Shown here: piece after piece, positions 36,006 to 46,401 of the stretch
Position numbering within the stretch: the stretch's first letter is position 1
How the letters are laid out: each line of letters starts with the position of its first letter
Source of the DNA: Valencia hispanica
Taxonomy: Eukaryota > Chordata > Actinopteri > Cyprinodontiformes > Valenciidae
Direction: 5' to 3'
NCBI GenBank assembly: GCA_963556495.2
Contig: OY747721.1
Coordinates: forward strand, 14,458,149 to 14,522,148
Length of the DNA stretch: 64,000 bases
Translations under genes and position numbers: made by a program
The notes under the pieces: generated by a model
Seen by the model: only the letters and a program-made list of their open reading frames with translations
Database searches by the model: none
Told to the model about the DNA's origin: nothing

Positions 36006-36457
36006 TGGTGAGTTCACACCACCCCAAACGTCAGCGTCAGTTGCAACAAGATTACATGTAAAGTCTACGGTTGAGTCCGTCAGAGGTCCGTCAGAGTCTC
36101 TGTGGTGCGTTGTGTGCGTTGGCTCCGTCAACTTTTCAAGTGTTACCTCCGTTTCAAGCGGCAACGTAGCAAATGCAAGCAACGTAGAAGTTCAGCTAGC
36201 TGAACTTTTGACGGACTTGACGCAGTGCGCCAACCAATCAGAGCATCTCACTGTAGCGACGTCATCACACGTATCTTCTTCGCGCTCTTTTTTGCTCAAC
36301 GTACATGCGTCAAACTAGATGCGTTGGCAGCGTTGCCTGACGCAGTGCGGTGTGAACGGTGTGAAGCAAGCGTTGCAAACTTCAACATACATCCATCAAA
36401 CTAGATGTGTTGAGAGCGTTGCCTGATGCAGACAAAGTGTGTGGTGTGAACGCACCA
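36006..36457. mobile_element. Harbinger-type MITE with TTA target duplication
   Basis: The ends are inverted repeats: TGGTGAGTTCACACCAC on the left and, reversed, TGGTGCGTTCACACCAC on the right. TTA lies directly outside both ends (36,003-36,005 and 36,458-36,460), the 3-bp TWA duplication typical of PIF/Harbinger. The right end is partly doubled: a GCGTCAAACTAGATGCGTTG block ending in GGTGTGAACGG is repeated about 90 bp later. A perfect 20-bp palindrome lies at 36,188-36,207. Confidence 0.85.
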
Positions 36458-36617
36458 TTAGGCACTGATATTTGGTGCCCCCCGTATTCCTCTCGTATTT
36501 ATCATTGGGTTAAGTGGGAAGCATGAGCAGGCTAGAATGTATAGGCATGAACACAGTTTGAGCTAAAGTGATCTCTTGTTGTTAGAACTGGAGCAGATGT
36601 TGCAACAAATTCTGTGA

Positions 36618-37874
36618 TCATCCATCAGAATCTATCATCAATGTGCTTCTGGGTACGCCCCTGGAAGTCTGGCGGACGACCAGCTGGGCGGCCCCTGAGG
36701 ACCTGGAGGTCGGGCGGACGACCCAGATGGCGTCCTCTGGTTGGACGGCGGTCTGGAGGACGGCCTGGTGATCCTCCCTTGAGAACCAGGCAGCGGCTGA
36801 GGAGCTTGGCTGGTCGGCGGCGACGAAGATGCCTGGCCGGTAGAGTTCGGGACCGACGAAGATGCCTGGCCGGTAGAGGTCGGCTGAGACGAAGAGAATC
36901 TGGAGGCTCGGATGCCGGCTGAGACGAAGAGAATCTGGAGGCTCGGACGCGGGCTGAGACGAAGAATCTGGAGGCTCGGACGCCGCCTGAGACGAAGAAT
37001 ATGGAGGCTCGGACGCCGGCTGAGACGAAGAGTCTGGAGGCTCGGACGCCGGCTGAGACGAAGAGTCTGGAGGCTCGGACGCCGGCTGAGACGAAGAGTC
37101 TGGAGGTTCGGACGCCGGCTGAGACGAAGAGTCTGGAGGCTCGGGAGATGGGGACGGGTCCTCCCTGACCCTCCCTGGGAGCTTCAGGGACCCATGGGGA
37201 AATGTCGGTCGCTGGAGAGCTGCTGCTGTGACTGCTAAGAATACAGCAGCCACAATAACGGCAGGTTCTGGGACTGGAGCTGGAACGGGCTCACGGACTG
37301 GAGCTGGAACGGGCTCTGGGACTGACCCGGCAGAGGAGGCTCATGCCGTCGAGGACCAGTCCACGAGGAACAGAACGCCAACCTTGTGCCGACGAATGCG
37401 GACCGCTGCTCTGAGTCGTCCTCCACCTTGGATGTTGCGTCGGCCGACGCAGCCAGACAGGGAGAGACTGAACAGGCGGGCGGGGGTGCTGCGTCGGTCA
37501 GCGGAGGATCCGATGAGGAAGCAGCAGCCGTGCAGGCAGCCGGTGAAGGTGCGGCGCTCCGCTCCCCGCTCCGCTCCCTGCTCCCGGAAACAGTCCCGGC
37601 GGCGCAGCGGGACCTTCCCCAGCGGCCAGATGGTGGAGACGGAGAGGGCGGACCGATGATCTGATCCAAAGCCTCCTGGCGAACCCTCTCCGCCTCGCTC
37701 CGCAGCGGCGAGATCCGGAGCGGAGAACACCCTCTTGAAGTGAGGGAGCACTCCAAGGATTTCCTCAGCTCTGGAGACCCGCACAGGAAGGTGAGGAGAG
37801 GCAGCGAGTTTGGCCAGGTTGGCCCAGACGTCCTGGCGGAGGGAGGCGATCTCTCTAGCGACTGCTGGGTCCAT
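36618..37874 (-). pseudogene. LTR-element ORF, Pro/Ser-rich with 11-residue repeats
   Basis: The frame starts 18 bases inside the LTR end with MDPAVAREIASLRQDVWANL and a short helical N-terminal part. It then becomes Pro/Ala/Ser-rich, with VPEPVPAPV repeats, and next about eight repeats of the EPPDSSSQPAS type. A TGA lies at 37,341-37,343. Between about 37,700 and 37,360 the natural-looking protein is in another frame, so two compensating frameshifts are likely. No zinc knuckle, protease or RT is present. It resembles the sole ORF of non-autonomous fish LTR elements rather than a standard gag; function unknown. It breaks off near 36,618 without a 3' LTR. Confidence 0.6.
36882..37144. repeat. 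33-bp minisatellite, about 8 units
   Basis: Unit core GAGACGAAGAGTCTGGAGG plus CTCGGACGCCGGCT. The two leftmost units are 35 bp because of an extra AA/GA, which shifts the minus-strand frame there. It encodes the 11-residue protein repeats on the minus strand. Confidence 0.93.
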
Positions 37875-37892
37875 TTTAAGGCCGGATCATTC

Positions 37893-38205
37893 TGTCAGGG
37901 ATGTGTGTGAAGTATGGACCCAAACGCAGACGCTGAAGGAAGTGGAGGATGTTTATTAACGGTGGAGGTGATGGTGACGGTGATGAAGAAGAGAACGACG
38001 GCAGGAACGGAGAGACTGGACATCGGGCAGGAACGAGACAGCAGGGAAGGCACACGAGACATTAATGGTAAGTAGTAGTCGTAGTATGATCCGGCCTGGA
38101 GTGAAAGGAAGTGATAGGTCTTAAAGGCAGGTGGTGAGTAGGATCAGGTGTGGTTGATTGGACAGACAGGTGAAGACAATGAGGCGTGAATAGGGCAGCG
38201 TGACA
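37893..38205 (-). mobile_element. LTR of a Ty3/gypsy-style retroelement (5' LTR)
   Basis: On the minus strand the 313-bp unit starts TGTCACGCTGCCC and ends ATCCCTGACA, the TG...CA borders of an LTR. It contains an AATAAA signal (TTAATAAACATCC on the minus strand) near its 3' end, followed by GCGTTTGGGTCC, a motif common near the end of fish gypsy LTRs. The ORF start follows after 18 bases. No tRNA primer site starting TGG is seen in that gap. The second LTR is missing from the window. Confidence 0.72.
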
Positions 38206-39181
38206 AACGCAGAGGGTTATGGGGTGCTGTTTGTAAGGTTACACAGTCAAAGATTAACAGCAGTAACTTGAGTTATTAATTTAGTTTGTGAACTAAATAT
38301 GTAGCTTGCTCATTAAATATTTAGTTATAAACTGTGACATTTATAAATTATTCAATGATATGGTAAAAATATTACTTTAAAAATTAACCCCCATTTCTTT
38401 CTCTTATGACAGGCTAAATACCTAAAATTACTGCTGTTATTTTTTGACTGTAACTTTACAAATTGTACACCATAGAGAATTACATTTTATGATAGCTGTT
38501 ATAAACATGTGACCATAATGACACTGAACAGAGAAGGGTTTGAACCTCATAGCAAACCTAATTGTCTCATAACTGCCTTTCTCTCTTTCTGTTGTAGACG
38601 AAAAACATTTTTAACATTAATACACTGGATTTAATTTGGTAACACTCTCAATTAAGTTCCACTTAACGTCACATTTATTTACCAGCAATCTGAATCAGTG
38701 ATCTGTTACTTTTCAGGGGAATTTCAGATGTCAGCAAATAAACATAAGTACATTTCTATAAAGCAAACTTTTTTGTCACAATGAAGCCACATTCATTTCA
38801 ATAGATTCAGCATTTTCTGTCAAATGCATACGTTTAATTTATGTATTTTGGAACATCGACTACTGATTCCAGTACCTTCATAGCTATTACTTTTTCATCA
38901 TGCAATGCAGTGTGATGTCTGAGACTACTAATCATTAACAAATATCCAGTCTTCATAAAATTTGCTTTTTTAATATGATTTTTTATTATTTGTCCAAATT
39001 TTGTATTTTAACATAGACCCTACCAGGCATGCCAAGTCTGTTGATGTCCAGCAGAGGACAAAGTGTGTAATAGAAGATGTGTTTTAATTTGAGGAAAGGC
39101 AAGAGTTTAACATCTTCACAACAGAGTGAAGTTTTTTCCACCTAGTCCATGTTTTTAAGTTCAATTTGTGTTCTTTTGTTA
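38206..39181. other. Non-coding, nothing recognised
   Basis: AT-rich sequence without a recognised element or exon. Confidence 0.5.
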
Positions 39182-39760
39182 GATCTTCTGAATTTCTTCC
39201 ATTTCATGGACCCAAAGAAAATGACCATCTTAGTGAGGAGTTCCTGAAGGACCAACTCATGGACATCCCCTTGCTTCGAGGACCAACCACTTTTGACCTG
39301 GAAGCTTTCTAGGGAAACCTTTCATCTATGAAGAACAAAGTAAGATACATGTTTCACATACACACACACACTCACACACACACACTGACAACATCAACTT
39401 GAAAAGTATGACATATCTATGAGAGTAATTACACCTTCCTGGTTCATAGATTTCAAGGTGATGGGTCTGCTGAGGTTGTGATGCTAGTTTTAGTTGTTCC
39501 ACACTCAAATGCAGCAGAAAGAGCTTTCTCCATGGTGGGACAAAACAAGACTAAAACAAGGAGCGCCTTGGACCTTGAAGGAACGGTGTCCTCAATCATG
39601 ACAGTAAAAATGGAAGACATGAGCCACAGTGCTTCAAATAGGGAGCCATCTGCGTATGTCATCAAGGCATCCAAGTCTTTCTACATACACATAACACTAA
39701 GCAAACTGAAATTCACACACTGCACTGAAATGCACTCAAAAACTGAATACTGCTGTTAAA
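39182..39760 (+). pseudogene. hAT transposase C-terminal remnant
   Basis: A first piece reads FHGPKENDHLSEEFLKDQLM to about 39,312. After an AAAGTAAGAT donor-like site, an (AC)n run and a TTCATAG acceptor, a second piece reads LVVPHSNAAERAFSMVGQNK and TRSALDLEGTVSSIMTVKME. The HSNA-ER-FS box is the core of the hAT C-terminal dimerisation domain. Stops and the missing nuclease show that it is a remnant. The splice pattern suggests an intron-containing or domesticated-type source copy. Confidence 0.7.
39358..39387. repeat. (AC)n microsatellite
   Basis: Interrupted CA/AC run within the apparent intron of the hAT remnant. Confidence 0.9.
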
Positions 39761-39929
39761 GGAGCCTATTTATGTCTAACAAATGCGCATTATACTTTTA
39801 AAAATAAAAGTATTTTTTTGTATTTGGCAACATCTGTCCTTTATTAAATTAACCTATTATTATTTCTATTGGTTATTTGTAGCATGGAGTATGTAAAACC
39901 AGACATTTTTCTTAATACCAAAAGAGACT

Positions 39930-40250
39930 GACAGTCATCTTTAGCCTCTTCCATTTTCTAACAATTGCTCCAACAGTTCTGTTCTCGCCAAGCTGCTTTG
40001 TAATTGCCCCGTATCCCTTTCCAGCCTTGTGGAGGTGTACAATTTTGTCTCTGGTGTCTTTGGCAGCTCTTTGATCTTACCATGGTAATACTTGGAGTCT
40101 GATTGACCTTGGGGTGGACAGGTGTCATTAAAGAGCTCAGACAGGTGCTAATAATTTAGATGAATAAGTTGAGTAGAGGTGGACTTCTTAAAGGCAGAGT
40201 AACAGGTCTTTGAGAGCCAAAATTCTTGCTGATTCTCAGTTGTTCAAATA
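39930..40250 (-). mobile_element. Another Tc1/mariner-type element, left part
   Basis: Blocks such as GGAGGTGTACAATTTTGTCT, GGTGGACAGGTGTCATTA and GAGGTGGACTTCTTAAAGG follow the order of a common fish DNA transposon, ending in TTGTTCAAATA. It resumes as CTTATGTGCAGC at 41,907 after the DD41D element. The two flanks join in register around a single TA, so the mariner inserted here. Naming of the host element is from memory. Confidence 0.6.
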
Positions 40251-40535
40251 CAGGGTGGGCCATTTATATGGATACACCGTAATAACATGAGAATGGTAGG
40301 TGATATCAAAGTCCTGTTTGTGGCACATTAGGATATGTGAGGGGGGAAACTCCTTAAGATGGGTGGTGACCATGGTGGCCATTTAGAAGTCGGCCATCTT
40401 GGATACAACTTTTGTTTTTTCAATAGGAAGAGGGCCATGTGACACATCAAACTTATTGGTAATGTCACAAGAAAAACAATGGTGTGCTTGGTTTCAACGT
40501 AACTTTATTCTTTCATGAGTTATTTACAAGTTTCT
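40251..40535 (+). repeat. Left terminal inverted repeat of the mariner
   Basis: Pairs with 41,620-41,904. It ends at TTATTTACAAGTTTCT, only 20 bases before the transposase ATG. It includes the motif AAGATGGCCGACTTC-type sequence seen on both sides. Confidence 0.95.
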
Positions 40536-40554
40536 CTTTGTTCACAGCCATTGA

Positions 40555-41613
40555 CATGTCGAAGAGGTTAACACGTGAGGAGCGGATCGAAATCGTGTTG
40601 ATGTCTGGTGAACTCAGTAACCGGGTCATTGCAGCAGATTTCAATGCAAGACACCCTACAAGACCACCCATCTCCCATGCTACAGTCAGCAAACTGTTTG
40701 CTAAGTTTCGTGAAACTGGTTCAGTGTTGGATTTGTCAAAATGTGGACGCAAGAAAACTGTCACTAATGAAGAAACATCAGTGGCTGTCCTAGCTTCATT
40801 CAGCAAGAGCCCACAGCGTAGCACTCGCCGCACGTCACTGGAGAGTGGCATTAGTTGAACATCCCTTCGGCGGATATTAGCTACTCACAAATGGCACCCT
40901 TACAAACTCCAGCTACTGCAGCATCTCAACGAGGATGACCCAGATCGGCGCACAGAATTTGCAGAATGGGCAAAACAAAAATTGGAACAGGACCCTCAGT
41001 TTCCGCAGAAGATTTTGTTCAGTGATGAGGCAAACTTTTATGTGAATGGTGAAGTTAACAAACAAAACCACCGCTATTGGTCTGACACTAACCCACATTG
41101 GATTGATCCCTCCAAGACTGTTGGAACAACAAAAGTGATGGTTTGGTGTGGTATATGGGGTACAACGATAGTGGGTCCATTCTTCATCAATGGAAACCTC
41201 AAGGCCACTGGATGTTTGAAATTGCTACATGATGATGTGTTTCCCTCTTTATGCACTGAAGCTGGCACATTCCCTGAGTTTTTCCAGCAAGATGGTGCAC
41301 CACCACATTATAGGTGCCAGGTCCGAGCATTCCTAGATGAACAGTTTCCTGGAAAGTGGATTGGCCGTCGTGGGCCAGTTGAATGGCCCCCAAGGTCTCC
41401 CGATCTGACCCCCTTAGACTTTTATCTTTGGGGTCATCTGAAAGCAATTGTCTATGGTGTGAAGATACGATATGTGCAGCACCTGAAACTAGGATACTGG
41501 ATGCCTGTGCTGGCATTTCTCATGCGGTGTTGCAATCAGTGTGTGACGAGTGGGAGAAGAGGGTTGCATTGACAATCCAACACAATGGGCAGCACATTGA
41601 ACACATTTTATAA
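40555..41613 (+). pseudogene. Mariner-family transposase (DD41D), two lesions
   Basis: The frame starts MSKRLTREERIEIVLMSGEL, an HTH region, and continues with ISHATVSKLFAKFRETGSV and GRKKTV. TGA at 40,856 interrupts it. The catalytic domain follows: ILFSDEANFYVNG (first Asp, codon 41,024), FQQDGAPPHY (second Asp, codon 41,291) and SPDLTPLDFYLWG (third Asp, codon 41,417). Exactly 41 residues lie between the second and third Asp. A one-base shift near 41,468 throws the C-terminus (ICAAPETRILDACAGIS to HIEHIL) into another frame. The enzyme would cut and paste DNA at TA sites. Confidence 0.92.
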
Positions 41614-41619
41614 GTGGTC

Positions 41620-41904
41620 AGAAACTTGTAAATAACTCATGAAAGAATAAAGTTACGTTGAAACCAAGCACACCATTGTTTTTCTTGTGACATTACCAAT
41701 AAGTTTGATGTGTCACATGGCCCTCTTCCTATTGAAAAAACAAAAGTTATATCCAAGATGGCCGACTTCTAAATGGCCACCATGGTCACCACCCATCTTA
41801 AGGAGTTTTCCCCCTCACATATCCTAATGTGCCACAAACAGGACTTTGATATCACCTACCATTCTCATGTTATTACGGTGTATCCATATAAATGGCCCAC
41901 CCTG
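41620..41904 (-). repeat. Right terminal inverted repeat of the mariner
   Basis: Reverse complement of 40,251-40,535 with about two visible differences; contains the transposase polyadenylation-like AATAAA near 41,647. Confidence 0.95.
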
Positions 41905-41937
41905 TACTTATGTGCAGCAATAAAATACAAATAAATT

Positions 41938-43012
41938 CTTTAAAGGAGTCATAACCTAGTATTATCTTGGATACCCACGCTCTATTATGGTCTTTCAGGC
42001 CCTTCTAAAAAAGAAAAGTGAAAAAAAAGTGAAAAAAATCAACACAGAGCTCCTCTGACCCTTATTTATGAAGGCATTATTGTCTCGCAAGATCTGATGC
42101 GATACTTTGGCTGTCGTGGACGGGGATTGTAATAATGCAAATGAGGGGCTCATTGATTGGTGGCAGGAAGGAGGTGGGTTGACACCGCAGGTAACGCTTC
42201 AGCATATCTAACCCATATCTACTCCCTCTAGCATACAATAGCCACATTAGCAGTTAGCTGCTCTTTGTTACACACAGCAGAGCAATAAAAACACAGCCTT
42301 ACTGTTTCAATTGCAGGCAAGTCTCTGATTGTTGGAAGGGCCCCTATTTCCAAACGGAGCTTCGATGCCATCTTCGCCTGATATTGTCCCAAATTCGTAA
42401 AGGATTCCGGCGTAAAATAATAGAAAAAATATTTCCATGTTGATTCTGGCAGTCAACAACAGAGCAACTCAAGTGTGCACTACGTTTCTGGCAGAAATGG
42501 TTTTAGCTGATTAAAATAAAAGGCTGACACGAATATGTCTTCTTCATGCATCAATGCGTGAAGAAACTTTCTGCATCTTTCATGGTGGAGTTCGTACTTC
42601 GAATCTGTGATGTGTCGGTCGCGAACGAACCGGCTCTACGAGCTAACTCTTTGAAGTGAACGATGGGAGCCGGCTCGTCATTGGGAAACGTTTTTTTTTA
42701 TTTTTTCATCCCCCCCGCAACAGAAAATCTGAGGAGCCGAAAGAGCAGGCTCTCCAAAAAGCGCTGGAATTCCCATCACTAGAATTCAGTAATGGCGGCG
42801 CTCGACTGAATATGAGGGAGAGAGGAGCGAGGGGGAGAAGGGAGAGAGGGAGGGCGGGCTTCCTGCAGCATAGGTAGGTCTGCGATGTCTATATATGGTA
42901 TATCCTGCGCCGACTTGATGTCAAGTCAGCCAGAAATGAAAACCACGTATTTGAGTGCGCGTGCACGTGGGCTGGTTGACGAACCCAGGGGTAAACAAAC
43001 GCTTCGCTTCGC
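41938..43012 (-). mobile_element. Composite interspersed repeat, copy B (inverted)
   Basis: Reverse complement of 565-1,508. The left border reads AAAGGAGTCATAACCTAG, the same terminal motif as in copy A. The right border is lost, with divergence beyond GTTTACCCCTGGG (about 43,000). It lies directly after the Tc1/mariner-type host element at 41,907-41,937. The nested hAT-like MITE is at 42,607-42,779 and is shorter than in copy A. Confidence 0.75.
42607..42779. mobile_element. hAT-like MITE nested in composite repeat B
   Basis: Starts GTGATGTGTCGGTCGCG and ends in TTCCCATCAC, the same inverted ends as the MITE at 772-1,039 in opposite orientation, with an internal deletion of about 95 bp. 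Confidence 0.65.
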
Positions 43013-43269
43013 TTTATAGAGAATAAAACATGTATTTTTTTTTAAACACAAGATTCTATAAAAGAAAAGGACACAGATAAAAAAAACAAAGGGGGTCCAG
43101 AAAGCAAAAGAGACTTATCTACAGTAAAATGGGGGGGGCAGAGTTGTCAACAGTGTTATGGCAACAGATGTAATTGTTGAAATAAAAAAAATACACCAAC
43201 AACACATTAGACATAACAATCAGGGCTATAGTTATACTTTTTGCTTTAACATCAATTGTTCAAAAGGAC

Positions 43270-43866
43270 TGTCATGTCTAATGTGACGATGCATAAAGAT
43301 GGCAGCATTTAAACTAGGAATAAAGGAACCCATAACACTGTTGACAAACCTCCTGGCCTTTTCTATTTTTGCTGGGTTTACACCTGCACTCTATCGACGC
43401 CTTTGGGTGATGGAGGAGAAGATGATGGACATCTGAGGGTGGAGAAGGTTAAGCTGGTGCAGGTCCTCCTTCATCATGTTCACCAACTGGACACTGCTGA
43501 TCATCCCCATGTCATCTCCGCCACAGCTGATGATGAGGACATCTAGAGTTGCTCTTCCTCCTTTCCACCTCAGCCCCCCCAGCCAAACCAGGAGATACGG
43601 ACGTCTGGGATGCCGAGGTTTCCTCCGATGGTTTCTTCAGTTCTCTCAGAACTATGTCAGACATAGCTGTCTCCAATGATCCAAATGGCTATGGAGAAAA
43701 AAAACTAACATAATGAATGGCAGTTGCACAGGTGTGGCTTATCGGTTGAAAGTATAATACTATTAAAATTCTACATGAAGTGATGGAGACAGGTACTTAC
43801 AATTTCTGCTTTGTTTGGCTGTTGTGGAGGACAGGCATGCAGCCATTGTGACCTGGTAAACAAAAT
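43270..43866 (-). pseudogene. SGNH/GDSL-type hydrolase, two-exon remnant
   Basis: On the minus strand exon 1 (43,801-43,866) follows a TTTTTATAG acceptor, has an ATG at 43,846 (MAACLSSTTAKQSRN) and ends at a GTAAGT donor. Exon 2 starts at 43,688 after TTTTTCTCCATAG and continues in frame: SIWIIGDSYV, then a TGA. The rest, with a frameshift, gives PDVRISWFGWGG, DVLIISCGGDDMGM, then MMKEDLHQLNLLHPQMSIIF and ARRFVNSVMGSFIPSLN. GDSY fits block I (nucleophile Ser) and GGDD fits block III (usually GGND). Such ORFs are known from vertebrate tyrosine-recombinase retrotransposons and related repeats. Whether this is a repeat or a gene relic is open. Confidence 0.65.
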
Positions 43867-43869
43867 CTA

Positions 43870-44289
43870 TAAAAAGAAACACAAGTGTCTTACTAAAAGT
43901 GCAACTTATCCCTTCCCAGACCTCAATAAATGATTAGTAAAATTCATACATTGCAGAATTGACTGGGATCAAAATTATTCATATTAGCTGTTGCTAATCT
44001 ACAATAGCTGTGGGAACAGTTGTTTAACTGGGAGATCCTACATGGTAGTACAATCACTAACAATTAGGGTAAATACAAACAAATAATAATATAAATATGT
44101 GAACTATCCTAAGTAACTTAGCTTGATCATGTATCTCATGCATAGACTAAATAGATCTCATAATAACTAAGTTCAAAATATTGTTGAAAACTTGCATTAA
44201 GTTAATGATCATTTCATTTGAATAAATTATTTCAATTTAAATGTTAACTTACCGATTTAATATTGTATTTACAGCCTGGATGGAAGAGG
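43870..44289. other. Non-coding, nothing recognised
   Basis: AT-rich sequence without a recognisable element; it could be intron of the SGNH-type remnant. Confidence 0.45.
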
Positions 44290-44594
44290 GTAGCAGAGTA
44301 GCTCTACCGCGGCTTTCAGGATAATCGCGCCCGCTAACCTCCGTTAGCTCCAGTTAGCTCCAGGACTAGCTCCTGGCTACATCGGCTCAGAGTGTCAATC
44401 ATCCGCCCCCGCCCTCACAGCGACACTCTCAGCTCCACCTCTTTGCCCCTTTTTGTATTTTCTGGGAGTGACGATACGCGTGACGCAGACAAGATGGCGG
44501 CGGTGGGAACTGCCCATTTGGCTTCATTTTTGCTCTTCAGAAACCAATGGGTGACGTCACTGAGGCTTCGTCCAGTAATTATACAGTCTATGGT
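44290..44594 (+). repeat. Interspersed repeat with GATGGC-type ORF, copy 2
   Basis: Homologous to 35,215-35,520 and more complete. It contains GACAAGATGGCGGCGGTGGG, CTCTTCAGAAACCAATGG and ends in AATTATACAGTCTATGG. The frame MAAVGTAHLASFLLF is open but I see no domain; the same frame recurs with the repeat, so it is not evidence for a gene. Confidence 0.78.
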
Positions 44595-45169
44595 TCTTAC
44601 AAGTGATGACTCAAAAGGAAAGTGTTGGACATCTTTCAGTCACAGCACAGAACTATTATTTATAAACCCATATTCTTTGTGTATGTACAAAATAAAGAGA
44701 ATGTTTGCACACATTTTCTCAGACTTCTTTTTCTTAAAAGGAAGAGAGTGGCTTTGGTGTTTGCAGTGGTTTCGTGTCACCTTTAAGAGTAGGCCCAGCT
44801 CTCTTTGAACTTTAACAAAGGTAGCCTCAATGCTGAAGGATATGTGGTTGTAAAGAATTATCGAGATAAAAAAATTTCAGTGTGGAAAGTCATTCGGGTC
44901 AGAGTCGCTGTTATTCATTCTGTAAAGGATACAAGCGTTTCTTTAAAATATTCTGTGGTGATACCTTTAGTAGGAGTTGAGATTTTCCACTTTAAGCAGG
45001 AAAGGTCAAACCCAAGTAGCTATCAAAAGAAAAACAAAACAAAATAAACAATGGTAATAAATTAGATTAACAAAACTGGGCCCCTCACCTTCGGTTATCA
45101 CAGTTCCAATTGTTGTGTGGTAGTGGAGGGGAGGATTGGTTTACTTGTATTCATTTCCTACCTTATGGA
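44595..45169. other. Non-coding, nothing recognised
   Basis: No recognised element. Open frames of 80-138 codons overlap the previous repeat or have no domain. Confidence 0.45.
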
Positions 45170-45640
45170 GTTACCTAAATGGCATGTTCTCTTGTCTTTC
45201 CTATTCTAAAGAGTAGCTAAGTGAAATGAGTCTCGCTAATATATGACCTTTCTACAATTATACTCCAGTAAAACAGAAATTCATGAATTACTAATCAACT
45301 GAAAAACCAAAGGTATAAAAAAAAATCAATTTGATTTTCTTTTTTTAGGGAAGCCGCTGAACGTTGCAATTCTGAGCTTGTTTAAAAATATATTTTAAAA
45401 AATCAAACGAAAAATTCCGGATCTCAATCCAATCAAAGTTTCTGGTTGGCCTTGAACAGAGCAGTTCATGCCCAATCAAAGAGCAACCTCACAGAGCCTG
45501 AGTTATTTAGCAGGAAAAATAGAGAAAACTGCAGTGTCCCGATATGCCAGCCTGATTGAGACATAGAGACTCAGAGCTGTGATTGGGGCCAAAGGGGCAA
45601 TCACAGGGGCAATATTTAACTTATTTTAAAAAAAATTAAT
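45170..45640 (+). mobile_element. Tc1-like transposon fragment (fourth lineage)
   Basis: The segment 45,420-45,610 reads like the C-terminal end of a Tc1 transposase gene: CTCAATCCAATCAAAGTTTC, GCAGTTCATGCCCAATCAA and CAGCCTGATTGAGACATAG. The part 45,185-45,310 repeats sequence seen at 21,190-21,330. Frames are broken. Confidence 0.55.
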
Positions 45641-46178
<538 letters not shown>

Positions 46179-46375
46179 CTACAACAGAAGAAGTCAGAGG
46201 ACAGTAATGTTTACTAGTGGTTTCCGAGCATGAAATCATATAAGCTGAATCAAACAGATTAATCATAGCAGTGCTGAATTCCTACACATTTCATGTCGAA
46301 ATTTAATATTTTTCCAGACTCAAGTTCATAGTATTCCTAGCACTTACGCTAATTTTCAAAGTATACATAAAAATA

Positions 46376-46401
46376 AATGGATGGATGGATGGATGGATGG
46401 A
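46376..46401. repeat. (ATGG)n microsatellite
   Basis: About six ATGG units after a short A-rich stretch; possibly the leftover tail of a SINE or LINE. Confidence 0.9.

Larger units (their letters stand above)
40251..41904 (+). mobile_element. DD41D-type mariner transposon, nearly intact
   Basis: A 1,654-bp element bounded by TA on both sides (40,249-40,250 and 41,905-41,906). The ends CAGGGTGGGCCATTTATATG are inverted repeats of about 285 bp (40,251-40,535 and 41,620-41,904) that differ at only a few positions by eye. The single transposase gene fills the rest. The transposase has one stop and one frameshift, so this copy is inactive but young-looking. It lies inside another transposon (39,930-40,250 and 41,907-41,937). 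Confidence 0.93.

Noticed and set aside
36882..37144. CRISPR-like array
   Set aside because: Units are contiguous without unique spacers, and the DNA is vertebrate; it is a minisatellite.
36614..37253. Plus-strand frames with Arg-rich repeats (GRRLRRRIWRL type)
   Set aside because: Antisense shadow of the 33-bp minisatellite; the LTR, start codon and helical N-terminus support the minus strand.
44392..44808. 138-codon frame starting MSIIRPRPHSD
   Set aside because: It lies on an interspersed repeat that occurs again at 35,215, so the frame is repeat-derived and not a gene.
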